Source: Gluconobacter frateurii
GTDB taxonomy: Bacteria > Pseudomonadota > Alphaproteobacteria > Acetobacterales > Acetobacteraceae
Length of the DNA: 64,000 bases
Reading direction: 5' to 3'
Assembly (NCBI RefSeq): GCF_002723955.1
Contig: NZ_BEWN01000005.1
Coordinates: 124,001-188,000, forward strand
Part shown: positions 10,259 to 18,772 of the stretch, one piece after another
Layout: each line of letters starts with the position of its first letter
How positions within the stretch are numbered: the first letter of the stretch is position 1
Program-made: the position numbers and the translations under genes
The notes under the pieces: model-generated
The model's input: only the letters and a program-made list of their open reading frames with translations
What the model was told of the DNA's origin: nothing
Databases searched by the model: none

Positions 10259-11793
10259 TGACCGCCCTTCGCATGCCTTCCCTGCGCGCCCTTCTTCTGG
10301 GAGCCGCAGCCCTGCCTTTCCTGAGTGGCTGCATGGTCGGACCAAATTACCATCGTCCCTCGGCTGTCATTTCTCCGCATTTCAAGGAAGTTCCGCCGCC
10401 GACCGGTTGGAACAAAGCACAGCCTGATCTGGCTCTCATGCCCAAAGGAGACTGGTGGACCGTCTTCAATGATCCGCTCCTGAACGATCTGGAAGAACGT
10501 GTTGCGACATCCAATCAGAGCCTGAAGGAATACGAGGCGCAGTATCGTAAGGCTGCGGCAACGATCAATTCCATCAAGGCCAGCCTCTATCCAACCCTGA
10601 GCGGAAACTTCAGCTTTAACCGCAATTCCCAAGGCAGCAGTGCTACCAGCACCAGCGGCGGCTTCACCTACAGTTCAACCCAGTCCTATACGAGCAACAC
10701 GTGGGCTACCGGCCCTTCCGCAAGCTGGACTGTCGACGTCTGGGGCAAAATCCGCAGGCAGATTCAGGAGCAGGTCGCCGCGACACAGGGCGATGCGGCC
10801 CTGGTGGCCAGTATGCGCCTGTCTTACCAGCTCACTCTGGCGCAGGATTATTTCAGCCTCCGGTATCAGGACAGCTTGGTCGATCTCTATACGCGCAACG
10901 TCGGCCTCTATCGGGACAACCTGAAAATCCTGCAAAACCAGCTTGAAGCTGGTGTTGCAGATCCCACGAGCGTTCTACAGGCCAAGTATCTGCTGCAATC
11001 CACAGAAGCCAGCCTGGCCAACGCCCATATTGCCCGCGCGCAATACGAGCATGCTATCGCGGTATTGACGGGCCGCACACCAGCAGACGTGACGATCGCT
11101 GTTGCACTGCTCCCGAAGACCATTCCAGCTGCTCCCGTCGCCCTTCCATCCATGATCCTGGAGCGTAGGCCGGACGTTGCTCAGGCTGAGCGAAATATGG
11201 AAGCCTACAATGCGGAAATCGGTTATGCGATCGGGGCTTTCTTTCCGGAAATTACCCTCACCGCTTCTTATGGATACAGCGGCAATCCGCTTCAGCAGTT
11301 GATCCAGACAGCCACGCGAACCTGGAGCCTTGGTGCTGCTGCCTCAGAAACGATTTTCCAGGGGGGCGCCCGAACTGCAGCCGTACGTGAAGCCGAAGCC
11401 GACTACGACAATGCGGTAGCGACCTATCGCCAGACAGTTCTGGCTGCCATGCAGGACACGGAAGATCAGATGTCCAACCTGCATTATCTGGATCAACAGC
11501 TAACGCTTCAGAATCAAGCCGTTGAAAGCGCTCAGGCTGCGGTTCGGGTCTCAATGAACGAATATCTTGCCGGCACCCAGATCTACACCACCGTGATCAC
11601 TGCCCAACAGACCGCCCTGCAATACGAACAGACGCAACTGAGCATTCGTCAGCAACAGCTCAACGCCGAAGTGGCCCTCCTGACAGACCTTGGAGGAGGC
11701 TGGAGCACGAAGGATCTACCGACCAAAGCGTCTCTTCAGACAGACAATCCTCTCCTCCCCTCTTTCATTCAGAAAGACAAGAACGGACGATAA
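10258..11793 (+). CDS. NodT-family outer-membrane efflux lipoprotein
   Basis: A 511-residue outer-membrane channel protein (OprM/NodT type). The signal peptide ends in the lipobox LSGC with Cys25, followed by MVGPNYHRP, the usual start of this family. WWTVFNDPLLNDLEERV and the second repeat of the TolC-like fold (ILERRPDVAQAERNMEAYNA) are present. It is the exit duct for the MdtABC-type pump encoded directly upstream, with which it shares a TGATG overlap. A strong terminator follows. Confidence 0.94.
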   Translation: MTALRMPSLRALLLGAAALPFLSGCMVGPNYHRPSAVISPHFKEVPPPTGWNKAQPDLALMPKGDWWTVFNDPLLNDLEERVATSNQSLKEYEAQYRKAAATINSIKASLYPTLSGNFSFNRNSQGSSATSTSGGFTYSSTQSYTSNTWATGPSASWTVDVWGKIRRQIQEQVAATQGDAALVASMRLSYQLTLAQDYFSLRYQDSLVDLYTRNVGLYRDNLKILQNQLEAGVADPTSVLQAKYLLQSTEASLANAHIARAQYEHAIAVLTGRTPADVTIAVALLPKTIPAAPVALPSMILERRPDVAQAERNMEAYNAEIGYAIGAFFPEITLTASYGYSGNPLQQLIQTATRTWSLGAAASETIFQGGARTAAVREAEADYDNAVATYRQTVLAAMQDTEDQMSNLHYLDQQLTLQNQAVESAQAAVRVSMNEYLAGTQIYTTVITAQQTALQYEQTQLSIRQQQLNAEVALLTDLGGGWSTKDLPTKASLQTDNPLLPSFIQKDKNGR

Positions 11794-11800
11794 AAATAAA

Positions 11801-11832
11801 AAGGGCGGGACCTTTCGGTACCCGCCTTTTTT
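11801..11832. terminator. Bidirectional intrinsic terminator
   Basis: GGCGGGACC and GGTACCCGCC pair around the loop TTTC with one bulged A, flanked by A-rich and T-rich runs. It ends the efflux operon on the plus strand, and on the minus strand lies downstream of the small gene at 11864-12034. Confidence 0.88.
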
Positions 11833-11863
11833 CATGCCCGGTCAGCACGAAACTGGAGACGCC

Positions 11864-12034
11864 TTACAGAGCGTGCAGTCCAGCGACGCCTGCAAGAATT
11901 GCCAGAACGGCGAGGACGAGGAAGATAATGAAGAACAGCTTCGCGATGCCTGCCGTAGCCGCGGAGATCCCCGAGAAGCCGAACACACCGGCGATGATGG
12001 AAATGATAAAGAAAACGATAGCATAGTGCAGCAT
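11864..12034 (-). CDS. DUF1328 (YtjA-type) small membrane protein
   Basis: A 56-residue protein starting [20 protein letters not shown] and ending [14 protein letters not shown]. It has two hydrophobic helices separated by [12 protein letters not shown], which is the DUF1328/YtjA pattern (usual length 50-60). AAGGA lies about 9 nt before the ATG. The function of the family is unknown; it is often found with stress proteins such as CsbD, which also occurs in this window. The downstream bidirectional terminator would end its transcript. Confidence 0.85.
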   Translation of the reverse strand: MLHYAIVFFIISIIAGVFGFSGISAATAGIAKLFFIIFLVLAVLAILAGVAGLHAL

Positions 12035-12086
12035 GGGACATGATCCTTGAATTACAGGTCGTGGTCATGTCGTAACGTCACATGCC

Positions 12087-12320
12087 TCAGGAAGGTTTCT
12101 TCCCCGAAAAAAGAGTGCGCCCCAACAATAGACCGCTGACAAATGCCGACGAGAGCAAGAATAATGGCTGATCCACCATCAGATCTGCCACAACAGCCCG
12201 ACTTTCTCTTGCGACTGTGCAGATATTTTTCTTCAGGCGATCACAATCAACAAAGTGTTCGGCTCCTTCCTGCAAAGATGGAACAGCCTTATCCAGATAC
12301 GATGCCAGATCAGCATCCAT
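12087..12320 (-). CDS. Small membrane-anchored protein of unknown function
   Basis: A 77-residue protein from the ATG at 12320, chosen because GGAG lies 9 nt upstream; the frame stays open to a TTG at 12350. The N-terminal two thirds are soluble and probably helical, with two Cys residues (FVDCDRLKKNIC). The C-terminus is one hydrophobic segment, PLFLLSSAFVSGLLLGRTLF, ending in SGKKPS. The tail resembles that of DUF883/ElaB-type proteins and of the CsbD-type protein at 1863-2153. I recognise no defined family. Confidence 0.55.
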   Translation of the reverse strand: MDADLASYLDKAVPSLQEGAEHFVDCDRLKKNICTVARESRAVVADLMVDQPLFLLSSAFVSGLLLGRTLFSGKKPS

Positions 12321-12362
12321 AGCTTCAAACTCCATAACCAATGCATCCAATACATACGAAAA

Positions 12363-12392
12363 CAGGGGGAGTTCGATAACGAACTCCCCCTG
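12363..12392 (-). terminator. Intrinsic terminator after the MFS gene
   Basis: A perfect 13-bp stem, CAGGGGGAGTTCG paired with CGAACTCCCCCTG, with a 4-nt loop. On the minus strand it is followed by TTTTCG. It lies 40 nt past the MFS stop codon and just before the next small gene. Confidence 0.88.
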
Positions 12393-12431
12393 CTCTTTTA
12401 CAGCTTACCAACGAAGATGTGACTGATTGCT

Positions 12432-13742
12432 TCAGTGACCGACAGCTGTAGTCACTTCGCCACGTGCCGCAGCTTCTTCTGTATAGCGACGGGCCTCAGG
12501 GGAAATCTTGAGGGCCAGCGTCATACCGGCAGAAGCCAGATAAATCACTGCGAACGTCCAGATCACATAGCTCATGCCCGGACCAAACACAGCGCCACAG
12601 AGCGATACGATTGCAGGCCCCACCCAGGTTGACGCACCAGCGCCCAGTCCGAGGATGGAAAGTGCAGCAGCTTTCTCACGCGGGCAGATCTGAGGCATCA
12701 GACCGGAGAGCGGAACAAAGGCAGCAACAGTCGCGCCATAGAAAATACCAGCGGCAGCAACGGCCCAGAAATTGCCTGGGAACCAGAGCGGCACATAATA
12801 GAACAGTGGGATGGCAACGAAACCACCGATACCACCGAAAACCGACACCACAAATCGATGACCCAGCGTGTCAGCAACCATGCCAGAAACAAGGTTGAAT
12901 AGAATGTTGCTGAGGAAGATCAGTGACAGCAGATTCAGCCACTGTCCGAGGCTAAAGTGCAGTTGATCCACGAAGAAGGCAGGCATGATCGCAAGGAAGG
13001 CATATTCCGAGGACGTATCAATGACACGAACAATGCCAGCAATTGTCGTCTTCGGCTCACGCCACATGATGCTGAGCGAGCCAAAGAAAATGTCCTTGGT
13101 CGGCACGTGATCAGGCAGCAGGCGCTTCTTGCCGGTTGGTTCGTGCGTGAACAGCAGCGCCACAAGACCACCGATGATCACCAGACCAAGCGAACACCAG
13201 AACGTCTTGAGTTCCCCCAGATAGGGGATTGTATAGCGCGCGAACTGTGAACCAAGTGTCGGCAGACCTGCGGAAAAAGAGAACCAGAACCATCCTGCAG
13301 CCGACCCAAGCATGGCAGCCGGGGTAGCGGCGGCGATCCATACAAGGAAACCGTATGCGAACAACGGATAGGCAAATCCACGCAGCGCATAAAAAAGGAG
13401 AATCATTGGTCCGCTATTCGGCCCAAGCCCGAATGTCAGGAAACAGACTTCGAGAACGGCCCAGAGGACCAGACCGATCCACATGACCTTCTTCGGTCCC
13501 ATCAGATCCGAGAGTGGCCCGGAGAACCAGGCGGCAATCATGACGGTGATGCCGTAAAGCGTGAAGAGTTCGTTTACGAACCCTTGCGAGTGGCCGTGAT
13601 GCAGCATGTAAGTGTCGAGGTAACCGGCTTCGACGCCATCCCCGACCATAAATAGAAGCTGACCAACAAAAGCCCAGAAAAGGGCGCGTGGGATGCCAAG
13701 AATTTCCGCTAGTCCGCGTTTCGGTGCGGCTGTTTCGGACAT
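12432..13742 (-). CDS. MFS transporter, polyol (RbtT/DalT-like) type
   Basis: A 436-residue transporter with about 12 membrane segments. The start MSETAAPKRGLAEILGIPRA and the segment VGDGVEAGYLDTYML resemble ribitol/arabitol carriers of the RbtT/DalT group. The MFS loop 2-3 motif reads SGPLSDLMGPKKVMW. The substrate is inferred to be a sugar alcohol, which would suit an acetic acid bacterium, but the sequence alone does not prove it. ATGs lie at 13748 and 13742; GGAG is 9 nt before the second. The gene stands alone between two terminators, with a 5' region of about 280 nt containing two strong hairpins. Confidence 0.85.
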   Translation of the reverse strand: MSETAAPKRGLAEILGIPRALFWAFVGQLLFMVGDGVEAGYLDTYMLHHGHSQGFVNELFTLYGITVMIAAWFSGPLSDLMGPKKVMWIGLVLWAVLEVCFLTFGLGPNSGPMILLFYALRGFAYPLFAYGFLVWIAAATPAAMLGSAAGWFWFSFSAGLPTLGSQFARYTIPYLGELKTFWCSLGLVIIGGLVALLFTHEPTGKKRLLPDHVPTKDIFFGSLSIMWREPKTTIAGIVRVIDTSSEYAFLAIMPAFFVDQLHFSLGQWLNLLSLIFLSNILFNLVSGMVADTLGHRFVVSVFGGIGGFVAIPLFYYVPLWFPGNFWAVAAAGIFYGATVAAFVPLSGLMPQICPREKAAALSILGLGAGASTWVGPAIVSLCGAVFGPGMSYVIWTFAVIYLASAGMTLALKISPEARRYTEEAAARGEVTTAVGH

Positions 13743-14025
13743 TTTCATGCTCTCCAGGCGAAGGCGCATCACGAATCTGCTTCGACCTCATTGCCGAAAC
13801 AGATATGGGACGCGTCGTTGCGGGCCCTACGAGAGTGCTCGGGCCCGTTTCTCAAAATAATGCAGGACAGCGAGGCCAGCAGCTTGCCGACCTTCAGGAA
13901 AAAGATGCCCTTCCCGCCCTGAGAGGGCGGGAGAAAATTAGCCGGTTGGAAACCAGACGGGAATCGTCCTGCAAGAGATGTGGCAAAACTACACACTCAG
14001 CACAGGAATGTGAACCGAAGAATAA
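13743..14025 (-). promoter_or_regulatory. Structured 5' region of the MFS gene
   Basis: This gene-free stretch lies between the rplQ terminator and the MFS start. It holds an 8-bp hairpin CCCGCCCT/AGGGCGGG with a 3-nt loop (13913-13931), followed on the minus strand by CTTTTT. It also holds a nested hairpin CGGGCCC/GGGCCCG with inner GAG/CTC (13821-13847). No convincing promoter or recognised riboswitch class is visible. Confidence 0.4.
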
Positions 14026-14061
14026 AAAAAAGGCCGGTGCATGACTGCACCGGCCTTTTTT
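14026..14061. terminator. Intrinsic terminator of the alpha operon
   Basis: A perfect 16-bp stem, six A residues plus GGCCGGTGCA, pairs with TGCACCGGCC plus six T residues; the loop is 4 nt. It lies 20 nt after rplQ and ends the rpsM-rpsK-rpoA-rplQ transcript. The symmetry makes it work on both strands. Confidence 0.95.
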
Positions 14062-14080
14062 GTTCCCGAAGAACGGAGCC

Positions 14081-14500
14081 TCAGGCGGCTTCCTGCTCTT
14101 CTGCAACCGGCTTCGGACCGCTGTCCTGACCCTTTGCATCGAGATCGCGTTCCACGAGCTCGATAACAGCCATATCAGCGTTATCGCCATAGCGCACGCC
14201 AGCCTTCAGAACACGGGAGTAACCGCCCGAGCGCGTCTTGTAACGCTCTGCGACCGTGCTGAAGAGCTTGCTGACGATCGCATCGTCACGCAGCTGAGCG
14301 AAAGCCTGACGACGAGCGTGCAGGTTGCCGCGCTTGCCAAGCGTGATCAGCTTTTCGACAACCGGGCGAAGTTCCTTCGCCTTCGGCAGCGTCGTCGTGA
14401 TCTGCTCGTGCTTGATGAGTGCGACGGCCATGTTGCGGAACATGGCAGCGCGGTGAGAAGAGGTGACATTGAGCTTACGCCCGCTCACACCATGACGCAT
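14081..14500 (-). CDS. rplQ: 50S ribosomal protein L17
   Basis: A 139-residue large-subunit protein near the exit tunnel. The N-terminus [20 protein letters not shown] and the segment [21 protein letters not shown] are typical. The C-terminal 15 residues are an acidic, poorly conserved tail (VAEEQEAA). It is the last gene of the alpha operon, 28 nt after rpoA, with AAGG about 10 nt before the ATG. Confidence 0.97.
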   Translation of the reverse strand: MRHGVSGRKLNVTSSHRAAMFRNMAVALIKHEQITTTLPKAKELRPVVEKLITLGKRGNLHARRQAFAQLRDDAIVSKLFSTVAERYKTRSGGYSRVLKAGVRYGDNADMAVIELVERDLDAKGQDSGPKPVAEEQEAA

Positions 14501-14528
14501 TGCTAGTTTTCCTTACCCTAAGAAGTTC

Positions 14529-15548
14529 TCAAAACGTCTCATCGAGACGTTTGGCCAGATCCTCGATGTTCTCGGGCGGCCAGGCCGGAACGCTCATGCC
14601 GAGCGACAGCCCCATACCGGTGAGAACTTCCTTGATCTCATTGAGCGACTTACGCCCGAAGTTAGGCGTACGCAGCATTTCCTGTTCGGACTTCTGCACC
14701 AAATCGCCGATATAAACAATGTTGTCGTTCTTGAGGCAGTTGGCGCTACGCACCGAAAGCTCAAGCTCGTCAACCTTGCGAAGAAGATTGCGGTTGAACG
14801 GCAGGTCATCCTGCGGTTCTTCATGCTGGACCGGACGCGGCTCATCAAAGTTGATGAACAGCTGAAGCTGATCCTGCAGAATACGCGCAGCAAGAGCCAG
14901 ACTGTCTTCCGGCGTTACAGCACCATTCGTCTCAACCGTCAGCAGCAGCTTGTCGTAGTCAGTAACCTGACCAACGCGGGTCTGCTCGACCTTGTAAGAC
15001 ACGCGACGAACCGGCGAGTAGATGGCATCAATCGGGATCATGCCGATTGGTGCGTCTTCCGGACGGTTAGCAGCGGCGGCGACGTAGCCCTTACCCATGT
15101 TGACGGTGAACTCCATTCCGAGTTTCACGCCGTCATCAAGAGTGCAGATTACGAGGTCAGGATTCATGATCTCAATGTCATGACCAGCCTGAATCTGCCC
15201 TGCCGTCACTTCTCCCGGACCAGTCGCCGTGAGAATCATGCGCTTCGGGCCTTCACCATGCATGCGAAGTGCGAGCTGCTTAACGTTCAGGACAATGTCC
15301 GTCACGTCTTCGCGCACACCCGGAACAGCAGAGAACTCATGCAGAACGCCATCGATCTGAATGGCAGTTACTGCTGCACCCTGAAGGGAAGACAGAAGAA
15401 TACGACGCAGCGCGTTGCCGAGCGTCATACCGAAGCCGCGCTCCAGCGGCTCCGCCACGACGGTGGCGATGCGCGAGGCAACCGGGCCGGGCTCGACTTC
15501 AAGCTTCTCCGGCTTGATGAGGGACTGCCAGTTTTTCTGGAGAACCAA
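14529..15548 (-). CDS. rpoA: RNA polymerase alpha subunit
   Basis: A 339-residue protein of normal length. The N-terminal assembly domain ([20 protein letters not shown]) fills residues about 1-235, then a linker, then the DNA- and activator-binding C-terminal domain ([20 protein letters not shown] and [14 protein letters not shown]). The start is a rare TTG: the usual beginning [13 protein letters not shown] requires it, and AAAGG lies 8 nt upstream. It sits between rpsK and rplQ, as usual in alphaproteobacteria, with no rpsD. A 129-nt gap with three hairpins precedes it. Confidence 0.97.
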   Translation of the reverse strand: MVLQKNWQSLIKPEKLEVEPGPVASRIATVVAEPLERGFGMTLGNALRRILLSSLQGAAVTAIQIDGVLHEFSAVPGVREDVTDIVLNVKQLALRMHGEGPKRMILTATGPGEVTAGQIQAGHDIEIMNPDLVICTLDDGVKLGMEFTVNMGKGYVAAAANRPEDAPIGMIPIDAIYSPVRRVSYKVEQTRVGQVTDYDKLLLTVETNGAVTPEDSLALAARILQDQLQLFINFDEPRPVQHEEPQDDLPFNRNLLRKVDELELSVRSANCLKNDNIVYIGDLVQKSEQEMLRTPNFGRKSLNEIKEVLTGMGLSLGMSVPAWPPENIEDLAKRLDETF

Positions 15549-15574
15549 GGTCGTGGCCTTTCAAACAACGAAGC

Positions 15575-15668
15575 CCGCCAACAAAATTGGCGGCACCTGG
15601 CCCGCACGGATCGTGCGGTAGAAGATGCAATCACAAAACATGCTGCGCACCCCCAGGGATGCGCAGCA
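15575..15668 (-). other. Three consecutive hairpins between rpsK and rpoA
   Basis: Three perfect stems are visible: CCGCCAA/TTGGCGG (15575-15593), CCGCACG/CGTGCGG (15602-15618) and TGCTGCGCA/TGCGCAGCA (15641-15668). None is followed by a T run on the minus strand, so they are more likely processing, stability or protein-binding elements than terminators. Confidence 0.65.
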
Positions 15669-15677
15669 CAGCATCAC

Positions 15678-16070
15678 TCAGACGCGACGACGCTTACGCG
15701 GACGGCAGCCGTTATGCGGCACCGGCGTCATGTCACGAATGGACGTAATCGTGAAGCCAACAGCCTGCAGCGCGCGAAGAGCACTTTCACGCCCCGAACC
15801 CGGACCGGACACTTCGATCTCAAGCGTTTCCATACCGTGCTCGCGAGCCTTGCGGCCTGCGTCTTCAGCAGCAACCTGAGCTGCATACGGTGTGGACTTA
15901 CGCGAGCCCTTGAAGCCCTGTGCGCCCGAGGAGGACCATGCAATTGCATTACCCTGCGCGTCGGAGATCGTGATCATGGTGTTGTTGAACGTGGAAAGCA
16001 CGTGAGCAACGCCAGAGATAATATTCTTGCGCTCTTTCTTACGAATGCGCGGTGCTGCGGCCTTGGCCAT
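15678..16070 (-). CDS. rpsK: 30S ribosomal protein S11
   Basis: A 130-residue small-subunit platform protein. [20 protein letters not shown] and the C-terminal [16 protein letters not shown] are family signatures. The N-terminus carries an alphaproteobacterial extension ([14 protein letters not shown]). It lies 58 nt after rpsM and is separated from rpoA by a structured gap. Confidence 0.97.
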   Translation of the reverse strand: MAKAAAPRIRKKERKNIISGVAHVLSTFNNTMITISDAQGNAIAWSSSGAQGFKGSRKSTPYAAQVAAEDAGRKAREHGMETLEIEVSGPGSGRESALRALQAVGFTITSIRDMTPVPHNGCRPRKRRRV

Positions 16071-16128
16071 AATAGAGGTCGTCCTAAAAGTTAGCGAAAA
16101 GCGTCAGAGTGAAGCAGTCAGGCGCGGA

Positions 16129-16506
16129 TTAGCGCGTGACCTTCTTCTTGCCAGCAATCGCCACAGCCTTACCCTTACGGGTACGAGCATTCGTGTGCGT
16201 ACGCTGACCGCGAACCGGAAGGCCGCGACGATGACGCAGACCGCGGTAGCAGCCCAGATCCATCAGACGCTTGATGTTCATAGCCGTCTCACGACGCAGA
16301 TCACCTTCGACGCGATATTCGCCGTCGATCAGTTCACGGACCTTTACGATCTCGTCGTCAGACAGTTCGTTTACGCGCTTCGCGTCGGGGATCCCGAGCT
16401 TGCTGCAGATTGCCTGTGCCGTCGACGGGCCAATGCCGTAGACATAGCGCAGGGCGATGACCACCCGCTTGTTGGTCGGAATGTTTACGCCGGCAATACG
16501 TGCCAC
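16129..16506 (-). CDS. rpsM: 30S ribosomal protein S13
   Basis: A 125-residue head protein that contacts tRNA and the 50S subunit. [20 protein letters not shown] and [20 protein letters not shown] are the family landmarks. The start is GTG, with GGGAG 7-8 nt upstream. It is the first gene of the alpha operon, about 150 nt downstream of a strong promoter-like sequence, and a 10-bp hairpin stands just before its ribosome binding site. Confidence 0.97.
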   Translation of the reverse strand: MARIAGVNIPTNKRVVIALRYVYGIGPSTAQAICSKLGIPDAKRVNELSDDEIVKVRELIDGEYRVEGDLRRETAMNIKRLMDLGCYRGLRHRRGLPVRGQRTHTNARTRKGKAVAIAGKKKVTR

Positions 16507-16521
16507 GCCAATTCTCCCATC

Positions 16522-16544
16522 GACGCGGTCTCCAAGACCGCGTC
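16522..16544 (-). promoter_or_regulatory. Leader hairpin before rpsM
   Basis: A perfect 10-bp inverted repeat, GACGCGGTCT and AGACCGCGTC, with a 3-nt loop, 16 nt before the GTG of rpsM. It is placed where an autogenous ribosomal-protein repressor could act on the GGGAG site. The binding protein is unknown; S4, the E. coli regulator, is not encoded here. Confidence 0.6.
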
Positions 16545-16657
16545 AGCCTGTTTCATGTCCGGCCGGAACCGGATCGATTGCATCGCAGCTAACGTCAGTC
16601 CCAGTCCGATTCCGGAGCCTAGGCCGCACTCACGCTGCAGATATGTCGAGGGCGCGC

Positions 16658-16685
16658 AATATACCGGGCACCCCCCTTGAGTCAA
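16658..16685 (-). promoter_or_regulatory. Promoter of the alpha operon
   Basis: On the minus strand TTGACT (16685-16680), a 16-nt spacer and TATATT (16663-16658) form a near-consensus sigma-70 promoter. It is followed by the GC-rich discriminator GCGCGCCCTCG. The start point should lie near 16650. Confidence 0.75.
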
Positions 16686-16688
16686 ATG

Positions 16689-16716
16689 CCTATGGTCACT
16701 TTTGCGTGATCATAGG
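16689..16716 (-). terminator. Hairpin after adk, probable terminator or attenuator
   Basis: On the minus strand CCTATG-A-TCAC pairs with GTGA-C-CATAGG around the loop GCAAAA. It lies 9 nt after the adk stop and a few bases before the alpha-operon -35. The downstream T run is weak (CATTTG). Confidence 0.5.
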
Positions 16717-16724
16717 TCATTCAA

Positions 16725-17306
16725 TCAATTTTTCGTCGTTTTCCCGAGGATCGTGTCGATTTCAGCACCAACTTTATCGACATCCAACATCCCATCTACA
16801 CGCTTCAAACGTCGCGCCTTCTCATAATATGGAAGGATCGGAGCAGTCTGGCGGCGATAAATATCAAGACGGGATCGAACTACTTCCGGATTATCATCCG
16901 GACGGCGCGTACCGTCCTCAGCCGTTCGGGAAGCGATGCGCTCTACAAGTTGATCTTCAGCGACATCCAGTAGAATGACTGCGTCAATCTTGAGCCCAGC
17001 CGTACCCAGCATGGCGTCAAGCGCTTCTGCCTGGCTTTCTGTACGAGGAAAGCCATCCAGAATAAAGCCCTGAGCACAATCTGGCTGCGAAATACGCCCT
17101 TGAATCATCTTGACCATGATTGGATCGGGAAGAAATTCCCCCCGCGCCATGATCGCTTTCGCTTCCTGTCCGATCGGCGTTCCCGCAGAAACCTCAGCAC
17201 GAAGCATATCTCCGGTAGAGATCTGCTTCAGGCCATATAACTGCTCTAGACGCTTCGCTTGGGTTCCTTTCCCCGCGCCAGGAGGACCAAGAAGAATGAT
17301 ATTCAT
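16725..17306 (-). CDS. adk: Adenylate kinase
   Basis: A 193-residue enzyme that converts ATP and AMP to two ADP. The P-loop GPPGAGKGTQ spans residues 7-16, the AMP-binding segment is STGDMLR, and GFILDGFPRTESQAEALD precedes the lid. The lid is the short, metal-free form (RTAEDGTRRPDDNPEVVRSR), explaining the length below 215. Its ATG overlaps the secY stop (ATGA), the conserved secY-adk coupling. Confidence 0.97.
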   Translation of the reverse strand: MNIILLGPPGAGKGTQAKRLEQLYGLKQISTGDMLRAEVSAGTPIGQEAKAIMARGEFLPDPIMVKMIQGRISQPDCAQGFILDGFPRTESQAEALDAMLGTAGLKIDAVILLDVAEDQLVERIASRTAEDGTRRPDDNPEVVRSRLDIYRRQTAPILPYYEKARRLKRVDGMLDVDKVGAEIDTILGKTTKN

Positions 17307-18676
17307 CGACGCTTGCTCCCTCCAGGACCCGAGCTTCGGGTTCCACGACTGCGCTGTTTGCGGATTAGCCCCTGATACTGATGTGCCACCAGATGAGACT
17401 GGACCTGTGTCACTGTATCAATCGTAACCGATACAATAATGATCAGGCTCGTGCCACCAAAGTAGAACGGCACATTATATTTGCTGATCAGGATCTGTGG
17501 CAGCAGGCAAACAACGACAAGGTAGAGCGCGCCAATGGTCGTCAATCTGGAAAGAATACGATCAAAATAGGACGCCGTGCTCGCCCCGGGACGGATACCG
17601 GGAATGAAGCCTCCCTGCTTACGCAGGTTCTCGGCAGTCTCTTCCGGATTGAACGTCACAGCCGCATAGAAATACGAGAAGAACAAGATCATTGCTGCAT
17701 AAAACAGCATGTAAAGCGGCTGTCCCTGCCCTAGCTGCTGCCCAAGAACAGAAAGCCAGCCCGGCATATTATGGCCGTTCATAAATCCCGAGATCGTCAC
17801 TGGGATCAGCAGTACCGAGGAAGCAAAAATCGGCGGAATCACGCCTGCAGTATTGACCTTCAGCGGCATGTGCGTGGAATCACCACCGAACATGCGATTA
17901 CCAATCTGACGCTTCGGGTACTGAATAACCACCCGACGCTGCGCCTGCTCCATGAACACAATGAACGCTATGGTCGCAATCGCGAGCACAAGGAAAATCA
18001 TAACAAAGATCGGTGATAACGCGCCTGTTCGACCCAGCTCGAAAAGGCTGGCTAGAGCATGTGGAAGATTTGCGACAATCCCTGCGAAGATGATCAACGA
18101 AATACCGTTGCCAACCCCACGAGACGTGATCTGCTCACCGAGCCACATCAGGAACATCGTCCCGCCCACCAGCGTAACAACACAGGAGGCGATAAAGAAC
18201 ATTCCAGGCATAACCACAGCGCTGGCGCCGTGAGACGTCATGTTTTCAAGCCCGACAGCGATGCCATAGGCTTGAAACAGCGCAATAAAAACCGTGAGAT
18301 AACGCGTATACTGGTTAAGCTTCTTACGACCGGCCTCACCTTCCTTCTTCATGGCTTCCATCGAAGGCAAAGCCGTAGAGAGAAGCTGAATAATGATGGA
18401 GGCACTGATGTAAGGCATGATGTTCAGGGCGAACACAGTCATGCGTCCGAGAGCGCCACCCGTGAACATGTCGAACATGCCCAGAATGCCACCCTGATGC
18501 TGTGCCAGCAGCTGACCCATCACCGTTGCATCAACACCAGGAACAGGAATGTATGTTCCCAGTCGGTAAACGATGAGAGCCAGAAGCGTAAACCAGATAC
18601 GCTTCTTGAGTTCAGTCGCCTTGGCAAAGGAACTCATATTGAGATTGGCGGCGAGCTGCTCTGCTGCGGAAGCCAT
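17303..18676 (-). CDS. secY: Preprotein translocase subunit SecY
   Basis: A 457-residue channel protein of the inner membrane with ten hydrophobic segments. Landmarks are RIWFTLLALIVYRLGTYIPV near TM1, MPYISASIIIQLL in TM2, and FNPEETAENLRKQGGFIPGI in the large cytosolic loop. The plug lies after GVDATVMGQLL. It is the main exporter of unfolded proteins. It is preceded by rplO across 96 nt and is coupled to adk. Confidence 0.97.
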   Translation of the reverse strand: MASAAEQLAANLNMSSFAKATELKKRIWFTLLALIVYRLGTYIPVPGVDATVMGQLLAQHQGGILGMFDMFTGGALGRMTVFALNIMPYISASIIIQLLSTALPSMEAMKKEGEAGRKKLNQYTRYLTVFIALFQAYGIAVGLENMTSHGASAVVMPGMFFIASCVVTLVGGTMFLMWLGEQITSRGVGNGISLIIFAGIVANLPHALASLFELGRTGALSPIFVMIFLVLAIATIAFIVFMEQAQRRVVIQYPKRQIGNRMFGGDSTHMPLKVNTAGVIPPIFASSVLLIPVTISGFMNGHNMPGWLSVLGQQLGQGQPLYMLFYAAMILFFSYFYAAVTFNPEETAENLRKQGGFIPGIRPGASTASYFDRILSRLTTIGALYLVVVCLLPQILISKYNVPFYFGGTSLIIIVSVTIDTVTQVQSHLVAHQYQGLIRKQRSRGTRSSGPGGSKRR

Positions 18677-18772
18677 CCACCTGTCCTTTCATGAAAACAG
18701 CGCCGCCGCACATCTGCACGGGACGCTGTTCACTATCTAACCATACCCCAGATAAATCCGGGAGAGGAGAAC

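Noticed and set aside
14823-16094. A 423-codon frame antisense to rpoA and rpsK
   Set aside because: It crosses two certain genes and their gap, with no family similarity.
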